DNA from: Coptis chinensis
Lineage: Eukaryota > Streptophyta > Magnoliopsida > Ranunculales > Ranunculaceae
Reading direction: 5' to 3'
Length of the DNA: 64,000 nucleotides
Assembly: GCA_015680905.1 (NCBI GenBank)
Contig: CM027378.1
Coordinates: forward strand, 9,219,001 to 9,283,000
In this document: piece after piece, positions 11,581-24,073 of the stretch
Position numbering within the stretch: position 1 is the stretch's first letter
Layout of the letters: each line of letters begins with the position of its first letter
Program-made: the position numbers and the translations under genes
The notes under the pieces: model-generated
What the model was told of the DNA's origin: nothing
The model's database searches: none
Seen by the model: the letters and a program-made list of their open reading frames with translations, nothing else

Positions 11581-13637
11581 GAGTGCGATTGCATTGACCA
11601 TATGCAACAAGGCCTTAAACCACTAGGAATTCCCTAGTGGACGAGTTATAGCCTCGTGAGAGTTTTCCAGTGAAGGTACTCACAAACTTCATCTATACTA
11701 CAACGACTAAGAAATAAAACTATTGTTTCCTTATTTATGTCTCAATTATCTATACATCTCACTAGCAATGAATACAGAATAATCATGTCGAAACCTAAGC
11801 TAATATATGCATAATAATCAATCATCTATGAATAAACATATATACAATGAGTAATGCTATGAAATGCAAGAATGTGTCCGTTTACGAAAACTTTGGAATA
11901 GCGTCCTTAAGTAGGTTCTCACATAAAAGTCAAGACAAAAATCACTTTGATTTTTCCACTCAAGTTTTGCTACTCCAGTGTGCAGTGGGCATACTTTACC
12001 TTACAATCTCATTGACACACAAGGAAGCCGAAGATGATCAAACACATCTGCCACTTACTATCCCACTAACCTATTCCTAATTGAGCTAGAGGTCTTTATT
12101 AGGTGTTGCGGGGATTAGGAGATAGTTTAAGAATGAAGGAAACGGATATTCAAAAAGACAAGTCTGAGATAATAGGGTCTTCATATTTCGTAACTAGAGA
12201 AAACCTTGTTCTTTTGCTTCTACACTTTGTTTCCATCCTTAGCCTTTTTCTTTTGGCTTTTCGACTCCTTTTATTCTATTTTTGGAGTTTTTATTTTATT
12301 TCTATTTTTCTTTTTCTTTTCTTTTCTTTGGATGGAAACTTCTTTTCTTTTTCTTTGGATGAAGCAACTAACTAATTTCTGTTTACACAGGTTTTTCTCT
12401 TCTCTTTTCTTCACTCATCCTATTCTCAGACTTATTCTAAAATGGGTAGGTTGATTTTTATTTTTATTATTTATTTTTATTTTGTTTTGTTTTTGTAACA
12501 GGGTAAATGAATTGTGGTTTATAAAAGGCTAAAGAAAGGCTCAGAGGGGCGACTAGCGGAAAATAATTCATAGGTTTGAATTTCTGGCTATATCGATCCA
12601 AAGAGGGCCTAAATTCTCGCTTAGGATATGGAATAGTGATCAAGCAAGTGGACGTGTGATTTATCTATCCGGATTTTACTTCTCCTTTGTGTCATTTCTC
12701 AAATGTTTCACTCATATAAGGCTTTAGGCTATATTCTCACAGGATTTGTAGAATAAGTGCTCTAGCCTAGATTTCAGAAACTTATTGCCAAACAATCATA
12801 GATACTCATGTAATATATTTATAGATAGATGCAAAGATTATTACCTACATATTAACCTAAGTTTCTAAAAACTATTCTAATGCAAAAGCTACGTGAGACT
12901 TCTAGATTCGTAAGAGCATAGAGAAATAAACAATACCAATATTCCTAAGTGTATAGCATAAACTTTTTATTTTTATTTTTATTTTTATTATTTTTTAAGA
13001 CAAATAATACGTAATATACAACCAAATATGTGCTTAACATTTACATCGTATTTCTATACTACCCCCAAACAATTTGGGAGAATGGGGTTCTTGAAACAAT
13101 TCAATAGCACAATTAAATTATGTAGCTAACTAATTTTTATAATTTTTAACATTTTATAAATAAAAGTGCGTAATTTACATCCTAAAAGTGTTTAATTTTT
13201 GCAAATGTTTCTATCCCACCCCCAAACAATCGAACGCTTTGTCCTCAAAGTGTAAAGAGATAAGGAAAGAATTTACCATAGAAACGTGGCAAAATTGGCG
13301 TGACACTAACAAAAATATTGTAAAGATGATATGATAATATGAAGCACAATTAAACTGGTACGTACTAACTAACACAAACTCTACTGGAGTAAACATGACA
13401 GGCTTAGGGTGGCAACATGATTTGAAATGAATACCAAAATATGCCACCCCCAAACAAAATTGGAAAACTCTTTTTAAGTTTGAAAATTTTGTTTGGCCTA
13501 TACTCCAGAAAGTTGGTATTTTACGAAAACTTGGGTCTTTTAAAGTCAGATTCCCTAGACTTACTAATATATGTGTATTAAAATGCAGTTTACCATATAT
13601 CAACAATCGAAAAAGTTGTGGGTCTTTCCACAAATAA
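11581..13637 (-). other. Non-coding internal region downstream of gag, left unit, truncated
   Basis: Near copy of 17187-19244. It starts at the point equivalent to 17187, so about 90 bp of internal sequence, the polypurine tract and the next LTR are missing at the CACTA border. Confidence 0.7.
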
Positions 13638-14802
13638 TTAACATGACATGTCAATAACTTTTTGGCACAAAGACTGCATCATTTGCATCGTTTGTTTCAT
13701 CATATTAGAGTTTTGATCATGTTGATCTTTCATCAAGTTGGAGTTTTGTTGCATAATTTGATTTTGTTTCTCTAACAAGGTCACAACTACTTTGTCTGTA
13801 GATGGTTGTATTGGAATTAAAGCTTGTTGAGCGTTCATGTCTTGATGTTGATAGTTCTGGGTTATGGGTACTAAACCTCTATTCTGGTCACCTAAGTTCC
13901 CTTGTCCTTGATGTTGAGTTAACTGGTTGAAGTGTGATGGTTGTGGTGGTGTTTGTGCATAGACAAGAGGACAATAGAAGTCGGAATGCTCAAGACTACA
14001 AATGACATTACAACGAAAGTAGAGTTAATGTTCATGACCGGAGTGGGTTGTTGTTGAGCAGAGATGGCATCTACCTTTTTAGTGAGGGCATTGATAAGAG
14101 TTTTAAGCTCGGGATCATGTTTAACCTCAAGAGAAGAAGGAGAGGAGGGGAGGAATCGTTACCTCCCTAATTGTTGTTCTTCTTAGATTGATCTTCTAAG
14201 AATTTATAAGCCTCCAAGGCTCCTTTACTACAGAAAACTACCCCTAGTCATGATATCTAGAACCTCCTTATGATAATGTGAAAGCCCCTTTGAAGAAAGC
14301 ACGAACAAACGTGTCTTCGCGAAGATTATGATCTTGGGCATTCAATGAGAAGATCGGTGAAACGATTCCAGGCCTCTGAAAAGGATTCATGAGGATTCTG
14401 GCTGAAGAAATGAATCTTGTGAAGCATTTCATTTGTCTTTAGTGGTGGGTAAAATTATTCCATGAACAATTGAACAAGTTGAGCCCATGAGTTCACAGAG
14501 TTTGGCGTTTGGGCAGTTAACCAAGACACCGCCTTGTCGGCTAGGGTGAAAGAAAACACCCTAAGTTTAACTTGATTTGGATTTACGCTAGGATGATGGA
14601 ATGTAGTAAGAACTTGGTATATCCTACGCATGTGCTGGTAAGGCTTCTCGTGGTCTAAACCATGAAAAACCGGTAACAAGTTAAATATATTAGGGGGGAT
14701 TCGAAAATCCCCCACTAGGTCTGCAAGAACGATGCACGACTTAGGGCCATCGTTTAGGGCTTTATAAAAATCAGAGAGAGGAGTCTCTTGTTCTTTAGCC
14801 AT
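13638..14802 (-). pseudogene. gag of the left gag-only unit, broken
   Basis: Same gene as 19245-20406, starting MAKEQETPLSDFYKALN with LPVFHGLDHEKPYQH and FTLADKAVSWLTAQTPNSVN (the capsid segment, here closer to the family norm), and ending in the Gln/Met-rich tail with VIDMSC. It is a fossil with several breaks. Confidence 0.75.
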
Positions 14803-16003
14803 TGATGCAAGTGTAGTGTGTGAAATTCTAGATAGGCGTGTTGTATTTATTTCTATGAAAAACAAGCCTGATTATACTAGAATTAAAACTCCTCTTGACG
14901 AAGAGGCGAGGAGTGGAAGAAGGAGTACCTGAATGCCTCCTTGCTACTGCAGCGTTTGAATAAGCGTCTTGTATCACGCTAATCTCGTGTATTTAACAAG
15001 TTAGAAACACTGAATAACTTGAAGAAATAGAAATTTGAACTAACCTGTGAAAATTGGGCTGTTCACGCTGAATTTTCCTTCGAGGGCGCGGGTGCCCTTT
15101 GTTTGGGCCTTGAAATGCAGCTCGGGGTTTTCGAATGTCCAAGAGTTTGAAGCGGTCGCTCGGGTTTGAAGCGGGTCGTGCTTCAGGGTTTTCAAGTTTT
15201 AGGCTTTTTATCGTACTCTAAAAATTTGAAATTTTTACAGTAATTTGGTAAGACTTCTATCAAGTAGCTTGTAAAATTTCAGATCAATCGGAGCTATAAA
15301 AGTCTATCTACTGCCCTGCAAAGTTTGCGAAACAGTTTTCGGACACAATACAAACAACCGAATGGTTAACCCATAAAAAAAAAGTCAAAAATTTCCAAAT
15401 TTTTACTGAAGACTCCTGACAGATCCTACTTGTTCCTGTAAAACTTTTAGAGCAATTGGAGTTCTACAACCTCTCCTTATCGGCTAGTGTTCCAGATATT
15501 AAGTGTTTGCAACACTGCAGAAACACACTGGAAACACTCTACTATTTAGGAGGTCAAAACAAATAAAAAACTCGTCAAATTTTTACAACAAACTCCTGAC
15601 TTAGGATAGATACTCCTGTAAAAATTATAGAATTTTTAGAACTACCTATGTAACCTTACTCGTCTGTTTTTCAAGAACATACGGTGTGAAAACTGAAATG
15701 CAGCACTATAAAGATCGTATTTTTTTCACAAGGTAAACCGACTTTGAAAAATCTGAAAATATTCCAGTAAATCAACAACATATTAAATATTATGTATGAA
15801 AATGTTCAGAATTTTTGAAAATTTAGAAACACCTTCACCGCAGTGTTTTTCTCTGTGAATCCGCAGCCCCTATGCCTGAAACAGTGAACAGTTCCGAAAA
15901 TTCAAGAAATAAGAATGAAAAATTAAAAGGGTGGGTGGGTAGAGAATGGGGGATTGCCCCTTGGATTCAAGCAATTGAATTCTTGTCTTGAACGAGATTA
16001 AGA
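14803..16003 (-). other. Leader between primer site and gag, left unit
   Basis: Non-coding copy of the leader at 20407-21600 with small differences. Confidence 0.6.
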
Positions 16004-16019
16004 TGGTAGCGGTGCCATT

Positions 16020-17100
16020 TGATAACCGTAAAAATAATAGAATCCAAAATATTAATTGTTAACAACACTAATACGTAATCCTAACGTTCTTACATTTAAA
16101 TCAATTCTTCTTAGTCTCAAAACATAATCATGCAATATAATGAGTAAGGATTCGTTCCACTCTTAACTCTCTAGACTTAAATTGAATTCAACTAATCAAA
16201 CCAAAAGGAACAATGGTGAGAGTAATGATTTGATGTGAAATTTCTATACTACCATTCCCAACACAAGAACAATAATAAGAACATGTCATTATGGAATAAG
16301 TAATTAACTTTATAAATCTAATAGAACAATAAGAACAAGATATGATTGAATGAATAACAACTATTTTATTTATCTAATGAATGATATTCAATGATTTAAA
16401 TAACTAATCTAAAACAAAGAATGAAACTAATAAATGGAATGAAAACTAAGTAATTAACTAATCTAGATCTATCTTTTTCTAACCCTAAACTCCATTAACA
16501 TTAGCTTCATAACCTAACTATCCTTAACAAAGAGTCAAGCTTTTGTTTTTATACTTTAAGATCCAAAAATCGTGCATGCGCTTGGAGCCATGTTTTGGGC
16601 CGGAAAATCAGGCCCAAAACCCAATTTCTTTAGTCCAAAATGGGCTCTTCAGCTACAGTTGGCTTCGACAGATGTTTTGTCCACTTTTGCTCTTCTGATT
16701 GGGCCATGGCTTGCACCATTGGAAAGCTCTTTCCGAGCCGGTCGTTTTGACATAAGATACTCCCAATTCCGAGGTCTGAGTCCAACGATACGGCCTTCGG
16801 AAATTCTGCTGACTTGTACACTGTTTCTGTCCGTGTTGACTTTTTAGCTTTTGACCGAGCTTTACAAAGGCTTTGTCTCCTTGAATCTTGGCCTTTATTC
16901 ACAGAACTCCTTAGCAACTGACCTTTGCTCCTTTATCTCGCTAAAGTGGCACATTTCTGCACATAATGGAGTTTGAAGCCTGGAATGCATAAAAACACAT
17001 AATCAGTATTAACTTTTAATTATTACTCACATAATTGGTCTAAAAGTATGATGGTTAAGGGGTTAAAACTACAGTTTTGGGCTCTTATCAAACAACCCCC
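16020..17100 (-). repeat. LTR B of the gag-only element (1,081 bp)
   Basis: Same ends and nearly the same sequence as 21617-22687. Immediately upstream on the minus strand is a polypurine tract, and immediately downstream a primer-binding site. It therefore serves as 3' LTR of the right unit and 5' LTR of the left unit. Confidence 0.85.
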
Positions 17101-17114
17101 AAACAGCATTTTGC
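17101..17114 (-). other. Polypurine tract before LTR B
   Basis: On the minus strand the sequence GTTTGGGGGTTGTT directly precedes the LTR start TGATAAG, the position of the plus-strand primer in LTR elements. Confidence 0.7.
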
Positions 17115-19244
17115 TTGTCCTCAAGCAAAGATAAGAAATTAGAATAAGTGACCAAAAATAGAGTTCTATCTACTCTCGTTTCGCTGAGTGCGATTGCATT
17201 GATCATATGCAACATGGCCTTAAACCACTAGGAATTCCCTAGTGGACAAGTTATAACCTCGTGAGAGTTTTCGATGAAGGTACTCACAAACTTCATCTAT
17301 ACTACAACGACTAAGAAATAAAACTATTGTTTCCTTATTTATGTCTCAATTATCTATACATCTCACTAGCAATGAATACTGAGAATAATCATGTCGAAAC
17401 CTAAGCTAATATATGCATAATAATCAATCATCTATGAATAAACATATATACAATGAGTAATGCTATGAAATGCAGATATGCAGTCCGTTTCTGAAACTTT
17501 GGAATAAGCGTCCCCAAAGTAGGTTCTCACATAAAAGTCAAGACAAAAATCACTATGATTTTTCCACTCAAGTTTTGCTACTCCATTAATGCGGTGGGCA
17601 TACTTTACCTTACAATCTCGGTGACACACAAGGAAGCCGAAGTTGATCAAACACATCTGCCACTTACTATCCCACTAACCTATTCCTAATTGAGCTAGAG
17701 GTCTTTATTAGGTGTTGTGGGGATTAGGAGATGGTTTAAGAATGAAAGAAACGGATATTCAAAAAGACAAGTCCGAGATAATAGGGTCTTCATATTTAAG
17801 TAACTAGAAAAACCTTGTTCTTTTGCTTCTACACTTTGTTTCCATCCTTAGCCTTTTTCTTTTGGCTTTTCGACTCCTTTTATTCTATTTTTGGAGTTTT
17901 ATTTTTATTTCTATTTTTCTTTTTCTTTTCTTTTCTTTGGATGGAAACTTCTTTTCTTTTTTTTGGATGAAGCAACTAACTAATTTCTGTTTACCACGGG
18001 TTTTTCTCTTCTCTTTTCTTCACTCATCCTATTCTCGGACTTATTCTAAAATGGGTAGGTTGATTTTTATTTTTATTATTTATTTTTATTTTGTTTTTGT
18101 TTTTGTAACGGGGTAAAGGAATTGTGGTTTATGGAAGGCTAAAGAAAGGCTCGAGGGCTTACTAGCGGAAAATAATTCATAGGTTTGAATTTCTGGCTAT
18201 ATCGATCCAAAGAGGGCCTAAATTCTCGCTTAGGATATGGCATAGTGATCAAGCAAGTGGACGTGTGATTTATCTATCCGGATTTTACTTCTCCCTTGTG
18301 TCATTTCTTAAATGTTTCACTCATATAAGGCTTTAGGCTATATTCTCACAGGATTTGTAGAATAAGTACTCTAGCCTAGATTTCATAAACTTATTGCCAA
18401 ACAATCATAGATACTCATGTAATATATTTATAGATAGATGCAAAGATTATTACCTACATATTAACCTAAGTTTCTAAAAACTATTCTAATGCAACAGCTA
18501 CGTGAGACTTCTAGATTCTTAAGAACATAGAGAAAGAAACAATACCAATATTCCTAAGTGTATAGCATAAACTTTTTATTTTTATTTTTATTTTTATTAT
18601 TTTTTAAGACAAATAATACGTAATATACAACCTAATATGTGCTTAACATTTACATCGTGTTTCTATACCACCCTCAAACAATTTGGGAGAAGGGGGTTCA
18701 TGAAACAATTCAATAGCACAATTAAATTATGTAACTAACTAATTTTTATAATTTTTAACATTTTATAAATAAAAGTCGTAATTTACATCCTAAAAGTGTC
18801 TAATTTTTGCAAATGTTTCTATCCCACCCCAAACAATCGAACGCTTTGTCCTCAAAGTGTAAAGAGATAAGGAAAGAATTTACCATAGAAGCGTGGCAAA
18901 AATTGGCGCACATGTAATGAAATATTGTAAAGATGATATGATAATATGAAGTACAATTAAACTGGTACGTACTAACTAACACAAACTCTACTGGAGTAAA
19001 CATGACAGGCTTAGGGTGGCAACATGATTTGAAATGAATACCAAAATACGCTACCCCCAAACAAAATTGGAAAACTCTTTTTAAGTTTGAAAATTTTGTT
19101 TGGCCTATACTCCAGAAAGTTGGTATTTTACGAAAACTTGGGTCTTTTAAAGTAAGATTCCCTAGACTTACTAATATATGTGTATTAAAATCCAGTTTAC
19201 CATATATCAACAATCGAAAAAGTTGTGGGTTTTTCCACAAATAA
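17115..19244 (-). other. Non-coding internal region downstream of gag, right unit
   Basis: About 2.1 kb with no recognisable pol motifs. It includes pyrimidine-rich stretches (17820-18100) and TTTTTATTTT runs. Chance frames here (for example minus-strand 18800-19261) have no family resemblance. The same DNA recurs at 11581-13637. Confidence 0.6.
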
Positions 19245-20406
19245 TTAACATGACATGTCAATAACTTTTTGGCACAAAGACTGCATCATTTGCATCGTTT
19301 GTTTCATCATATTAAAGTTTTGATCATGCTGATCTTTCATCAAGTTGGAGTTTTGTTGCATAATTTGATTTTGTTTCTCCAACAAAGTCACTACTACTTT
19401 GTCTGTAGATGGTTGTATTGGAATTAAAGCTTGTTGAGCGTTCATGTCTTGATGTTGATAGTTCTGGGTTATGTATTAAACCTCTATTCTGGTCACCTAA
19501 GTTCCCTTGTCCTTGATGTTGAGTTAACTGGTTGAAGTGTGATGGTTGTGGTGGTGTTTGTGCATAGACAAGAGGACAATAGAAGTCGGAATGCTCAAGA
19601 CTACAACAGACATTACAACGAGTAGAGTTAATGTTCATGACTGGAGTGGGTTGTTGTTGAACATAGATGGCATCTACCTTTTTAGTGAGGGCATTGATAA
19701 GAGTTTTAAGCTCGGGATCATGTTTAACCTCAAGAGAAGAAGGAGAGGAGTGGGAGGAATCGTTACCTCCCCAATTGTTGTTCTTCTTAGATTGATCTTC
19801 TAAGAATTTATAAGCCTCCAAGGCTCCTTTACTAAGAAAACTACCCCTAGTCATGATATCTAGAACCTCCTTATGATAATGTGAAAGCCCCTTGAAGAAA
19901 GCACGAACAAACGTGTCTTTCGCAAGATTATGATGCGGGCATTCAATGAGAAGATCGATGAAACGATTCCGGGCCTCCTGAAAAGGATTCATGAGGATTA
20001 AAGGGAAGAAATGAATCTTGTGAAGCATTTCATCTGTCTTTAGTGGTGGGTAAAATTGTTCCATGAATAATTTAACAAGTTGAGCCCATGGGTCCACACG
20101 AGTTTTGGCGTTTGGGCAGTTAACCAAGACGCCGCCAATGTCGGCTAGGGTGAAAGGAAACACCCTAAGTTTAACTTGATCCGGATTTACGCTAGGATGA
20201 TGGAATGTAGTGAGAACTTGGTCTATCCCACGCGTGTGCTGGTAAGGCTTCTCGTGGTCTAAACCATGAAAAACCGGTAACAAGTTAAATATATTAGGGG
20301 GATTCAAAAATCCCCACTAGGTCTGCAAGAACGATGCACTCGACTTAGGGCCATTGTTTAGGGCTTTATAAAAATCGAGAGAGGGAGTCTCTTGTTCTTT
20401 AGCCAT
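19245..20406 (-). pseudogene. gag of the right gag-only unit, broken
   Basis: The gene begins MAKEQETPLSDFYKALN and carries a Retrotrans_gag-like capsid segment: LPVFHGLDHEKPYQH, FPFTLADIGGVL, LFMEQFYPPLKT, ECPHHNLAKDTFVRAFFKGL, GALEAYKFLEDQSK. The arrangement and the ECPHHNL motif are like the Athila/Tat gag. A short Cys-containing segment (CNVCCSLEHSDFYCP) looks like a zinc knuckle, and the tail is Gln/Met-rich. It is a fossil with more than one break. No pol follows. Confidence 0.75.
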
Positions 20407-21600
20407 TGATGCAAGTGTAGTGTGTGAAATTCTAGATAGGCGTGTTGTATTTATTTCTATGAAAAACAAGCCTGATTATACTAGAATTAAAACTCCTCGA
20501 CAAAAGAGGCGAGGGAGGGAAGAAGGAGTACCTGAATGCCTCCTTGCTACGCGTTTGAATAGCGTCTTGTATACGCAATCTCAGTGTATTTAGCAAGTTA
20601 GAAACACTGAATAGCTTGAAGAAATAGAAATTTGAACTAACCTATGAAAATTGGGCTGTTCACGCTGAATTTTCCTTCGAGGGCGCGGGTGCCCTTTGTT
20701 TGGGCGCAGGTGCGCTCAGGGTTTTCGAATGTCCAGTGTTTTGGGCGCGGTCGCGCTCGGTTTGGGCGCGGGTCGCGCTTCAGGGTTTTCAAGTTTTAGG
20801 CCTTTTATCGTACTCCAAAAAACTTGAAATTTTTACAGTAATTTGCTAAGACATCTATCAAGTATTCTGTAAAATTTCAGATCAATCGGAGATAAGAAAG
20901 TCCCTTGACTGCCCTGCAAAGTTCGCAAAACAGTTTTCAGATACAATACAAACAACCGAATGGTTAACCCATCAAAACAAAGCAAAAAATTTCCAAATGT
21001 TTACTGGAGACTCCTGACACATCCTACTTGTTCCTGTAAAAATTTTAGAGCAATTGGAGTTCTACAACCTCTCCTTATCGGCTGGTGTTCCAGATATTAA
21101 GTGTTTGCAACACTGCAGAAACACACTGGAAACACTCTACTATTTAGGAGGTCAAAACAAATCAAAAACTCGTCAAATTTTTACAACAAACTCCTGACTT
21201 AGGATAGATACTCCTGTAAAAATTATAGAATTTTTAGAACTCCCTAAGTAACCTTACTCGTCTGTTTTTCAAGAACATACGGTGTGAAAACTGAAATGCA
21301 GCACTGTAAAGATCGTATTTTTTTCACAAGGTAAACCAACTTTGAAAAATCTGAAAATATTCCAGTAAATCAACAATACATTAGATATTATGTATGAAAA
21401 TTTCAGAATTTTTGAAAATTTAGAAATACCTTCACCGCAGTGTTTTTCTCTGTGAATCCATGACCCTATGCCCTAAAGCGGTGAAGCAGTTCCAAAATTC
21501 AAGAAATAAGAATGAAAAATTAAAAGGGTGGGTGGGTAGAGAATGGGGGATTGCCCCTTGGATTCAAGCAATTGAATTCTTGTCTTGAACAAGATTAAGA
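20407..21600 (-). other. Leader between primer site and gag, right unit
   Basis: Non-coding, nearly identical to 14803-16003 in the left unit. It has scattered pieces such as GTGTTTTTCTCTGTGAATCC and GC-rich GGGCGCGG words near 20690-20780. No gene is seen. Confidence 0.6.
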
Positions 21601-21614
21601 TGGTAGCGGCGCCA
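21601..21614 (-). other. Primer-binding site of the right unit
   Basis: TGGCGCCGCTACCA on the minus strand lies two bases after the LTR end. It resembles the TGGCGCCGTTGCC primer site (tRNA-Asp type) used by Athila-like elements. The left unit has the matching site TGGCACCGCTACCA at 16004-16017. Confidence 0.65.
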
Positions 21615-21616
21615 TT

Positions 21617-22687
21617 TGATAACCGTAAAAACAATAGAATCCAAAATATTAATTGTTAACAACACTAATACGTAATCCTACCGTTCTTACGTTTAAATCA
21701 ATTCTTCTTACTCTCAAAACATAATCATGCAATATAATGAGTAAGGATTCGTTCCACTCTTAACTCTCTAGACTTAAATTGAATTCAACTAATCAAACCA
21801 AAAGGAACAATGGTGAGAGTAATGATTTGATATGAAATTTCTATACTACCATTCCTAACACAAGAACAATAATAAGAACATGTCATTATAGAATAAGTAA
21901 TTAACTTTATAAATCTAATAGAACAATAAGAACAAGATATGATTGAATGAATAACAACTATTTTATTTATCTAATGAATGATATTCAATGATTTAAATAA
22001 CTAATCTAAAACAAAGAATGAAACTAATAAATGGAATGAAAACTAAGTAATTAACTAATCTAGATCTATCTTTTTCTAACCCTAAACTCCATTAACATTA
22101 GCTTCCTAACCTAACTATCCTTAACAAAGAGTCAAACTTTTGTTTTTATACTTTCAGATCCAAAAATCGTGCATGGGCTTGGAGCCATGTTTTGGGCCGG
22201 AAAATCGGGCCCAAAACCCAATTTCTTTAGTCCAAAATGGGCTCTTCATCTACAGTTGGCTTCGACAGATGTTTTATCCACTTTTGCTCCTCTGATTGGG
22301 CCAAGGCTTGGACCATTGGAAATCTCTTTCCGAGTCGGTCGTTTTGACATAAGATACTCCCAATTCCGAGGTCTGAGTCCAAAGATACGGCCTTCGGAAG
22401 TTCTGCTGACTTGTACACTGTTTCTGTCCGTGTTGACTTTTCAGCTTTTGACCGAGCTTTACAAAGGCTTTGTCTCCTTGAATCTTGGCCTGTATTCACA
22501 GAACTCCTTAGCAACTGACCTTTGCTCCTTTATCTCGCTAAAGTGGCACATTTCTACACATAATGGAGTTTGAAGCCTGAAATGCATAAAAACACGTAAT
22601 CAGTATTAACTCTTAATTATTACTCACATAATTTGTTTAAAAGTATGATGGTTAAGGGGTTAAAACTACAGTTTTGGGCTCTTATCA
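21617..22687 (-). repeat. LTR A of the gag-only element (1,071 bp)
   Basis: Bounded by TGATAA and TTATCA and nearly identical to 16020-17100. Its outer end at 22687 abuts the Copia RNase H region directly, giving the true right-hand insertion border (Copia side begins CATCT). The target duplication partner on the left is lost. Confidence 0.85.
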
Positions 22688-23677
22688 CATCTGTATAACC
22701 AGTAATAGATGTATGTCCATTTTTCCGCATCCAAATACCTCTGCCTGGCGACCCTTTCAGATACTGCAGTATTCTAGAAACTGCATTTATATGTGGAGTC
22801 CTTGGAGCATGCATAAAATGACTAACCAAGCTTACTGCATAAGAAATATATGGTCGGGTAATAGTTAAATATATCAGTTTACCATCTAATCGCTGATACT
22901 GACTAATGTCAGTAAGAAGATCACCGGTGTTGTCCAACTTGGTTCCATTGTCAGTTGGAGAATCAGATGGTTTTACCCCCAGCTTACCTGCTTCACTCAA
23001 AAGATCCAACACATACTTTCTTTCATTAAGAAATATGCCTATTTTTTAATAAGCAATTTCAATCCCAAGAAAGTATTTCATAATACCCAGATCCTTGATA
23101 GCAAATTTCTTGTGCAGTAAATCCTTGAGGTTAGAGATTTTGATATGGTAATTACCTGTGATAACTATGTCATCAACATAAACAAGAACAACAACCAAGC
23201 CTGACTTGCTAGATTTAACAAATAAGGAAGGATCAACATCACTTTGCTTAAGGTCGGTCATAGCTAGAACAGAACTGAGCTTGGCATACCACGCTCGTGG
23301 AGATTGTTTAAGTCTATAGATAACATTTTTTTAATTTGCATACTAAACCAACCTTAGTCTCCTACGGATGTCCAGGTGGGATGCTCATATACGCTTCCTT
23401 TTTAAGATCTCCGTGTAAGAATACATTTTTAACATCCATCTAAAATAATTTCCAGTCTTGATTTACAACTAGAGATACAAGAACTCTAAACGTGTTCATC
23501 TTTGCAATTGGTGCAAAAGTCTCCTTGTAGTCTTGACCATAAGTTTGGGTGAATCCTCTTGCAACAAGTCGAGCTTTAGGCCTCTCTAGGGAACTATCAC
23601 TGTTGAACTTGTTTCTGAACACCCACCGACAATCAACAATTTTCTTTCCATACGGTAGCATAACAATCTCCCAAGTT

Positions 23678-24073
23678 ACAAGAGCTTCTAGCTCAATTGG
23701 TTGTGTACCCCTCTCCTCATGGGAGAGGTTGCAAGTTCGAATCTCACCAAGTGTTAGTTGGGATTTATTTCTTGTGTAATTATGTGATGGGCCTTTGGGC
23801 CAAGCGAGCCTTTGGGCTAGAGACAAGGTGCTGCTACGATGGGTGAACCGAGGAGCAAAAGCAAGTCTTCATGGACAAGGTGGAGACGGTTGGGTCCACT
23901 CAAAATGGCGTATTGGCGAGACCCTTTGGGGTTGATGAGCCTTCGGGCAATGTAAGCTTTCGGGCTAGGTCTTTCAATGTAACCGGTGTGGTTCTGCCTT
24001 AACCCTCTAAAAGAGTTACTGATCTCATTTAAAACAGGCTTGCTAATTCAGGCTTGCCAATTAAAAAAAAAAA
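23678..24073 (+). mobile_element. tRNA-derived SINE with 12-bp target duplication
   Basis: The head contains a Pol III box A (TAGCTCAATTGG) and box B (AAGTTCGAATCTC) spaced as in a tRNA, followed by an unrelated body with GGGCCTTTGGGCC and GAGCCTTTGGGCT. It ends in an A-rich tail. It is flanked by ATCTCCCAAGTT at 23666-23677 and 24074-24085, a perfect target-site duplication. About 396 bp. It lies inside the Copia polyprotein region and so is younger than that insertion. It is not a functional tRNA gene. Confidence 0.85.

Larger units (their letters stand above)
11581..22687 (-). mobile_element. Two tandem units of a gag-only Ty3/Gypsy (Athila/Tat-like) LTR element, broken, left end missing
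   Basis: Read on the minus strand the order is LTR (22687-21617), internal region (21616-17101), LTR (17100-16020), second internal region (16019-11581). The second region stops about 100 bp before where its polypurine tract and next LTR should be. LTR ends are TGATAAG and TTATCA. Each internal region carries a primer-binding site, a 1.2-kb leader, a gag gene and about 2 kb of non-coding DNA where pol would be in an autonomous relative. No protease, reverse transcriptase or integrase is visible, so this is a non-autonomous gag-only type (TR-GAG/LARD-like). A tandem LTR-internal-LTR-internal array usually arises by recombination between copies. Both units look broken, with several breaks each. 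The LTRs differ by roughly 2% in the first 300 bp read by eye, suggesting the order of a million years. Confidence 0.8.

Noticed and set aside
12103-12454. Phe/Leu-rich membrane-protein-like frames (also 17823-18116)
   Set aside because: They arise from T-rich low-complexity DNA in the retroelement internal region and recur in both units without family resemblance.
13211-13654. 147-codon minus-strand frame after gag (also 18800-19261)
   Set aside because: No pol or other known motif; it lies in the non-coding internal region and differs in length between the two units.
16572-16917. Open frames in both strands of the LTR (also 22169-22573)
   Set aside because: They lie in LTR sequence with TATA and primer-site context; overlapping frames on both strands are by chance.
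23678-23765. tRNA gene
   Set aside because: A and B boxes are present, but the acceptor ends do not pair well, and the segment heads a SINE with A tail and target duplication.
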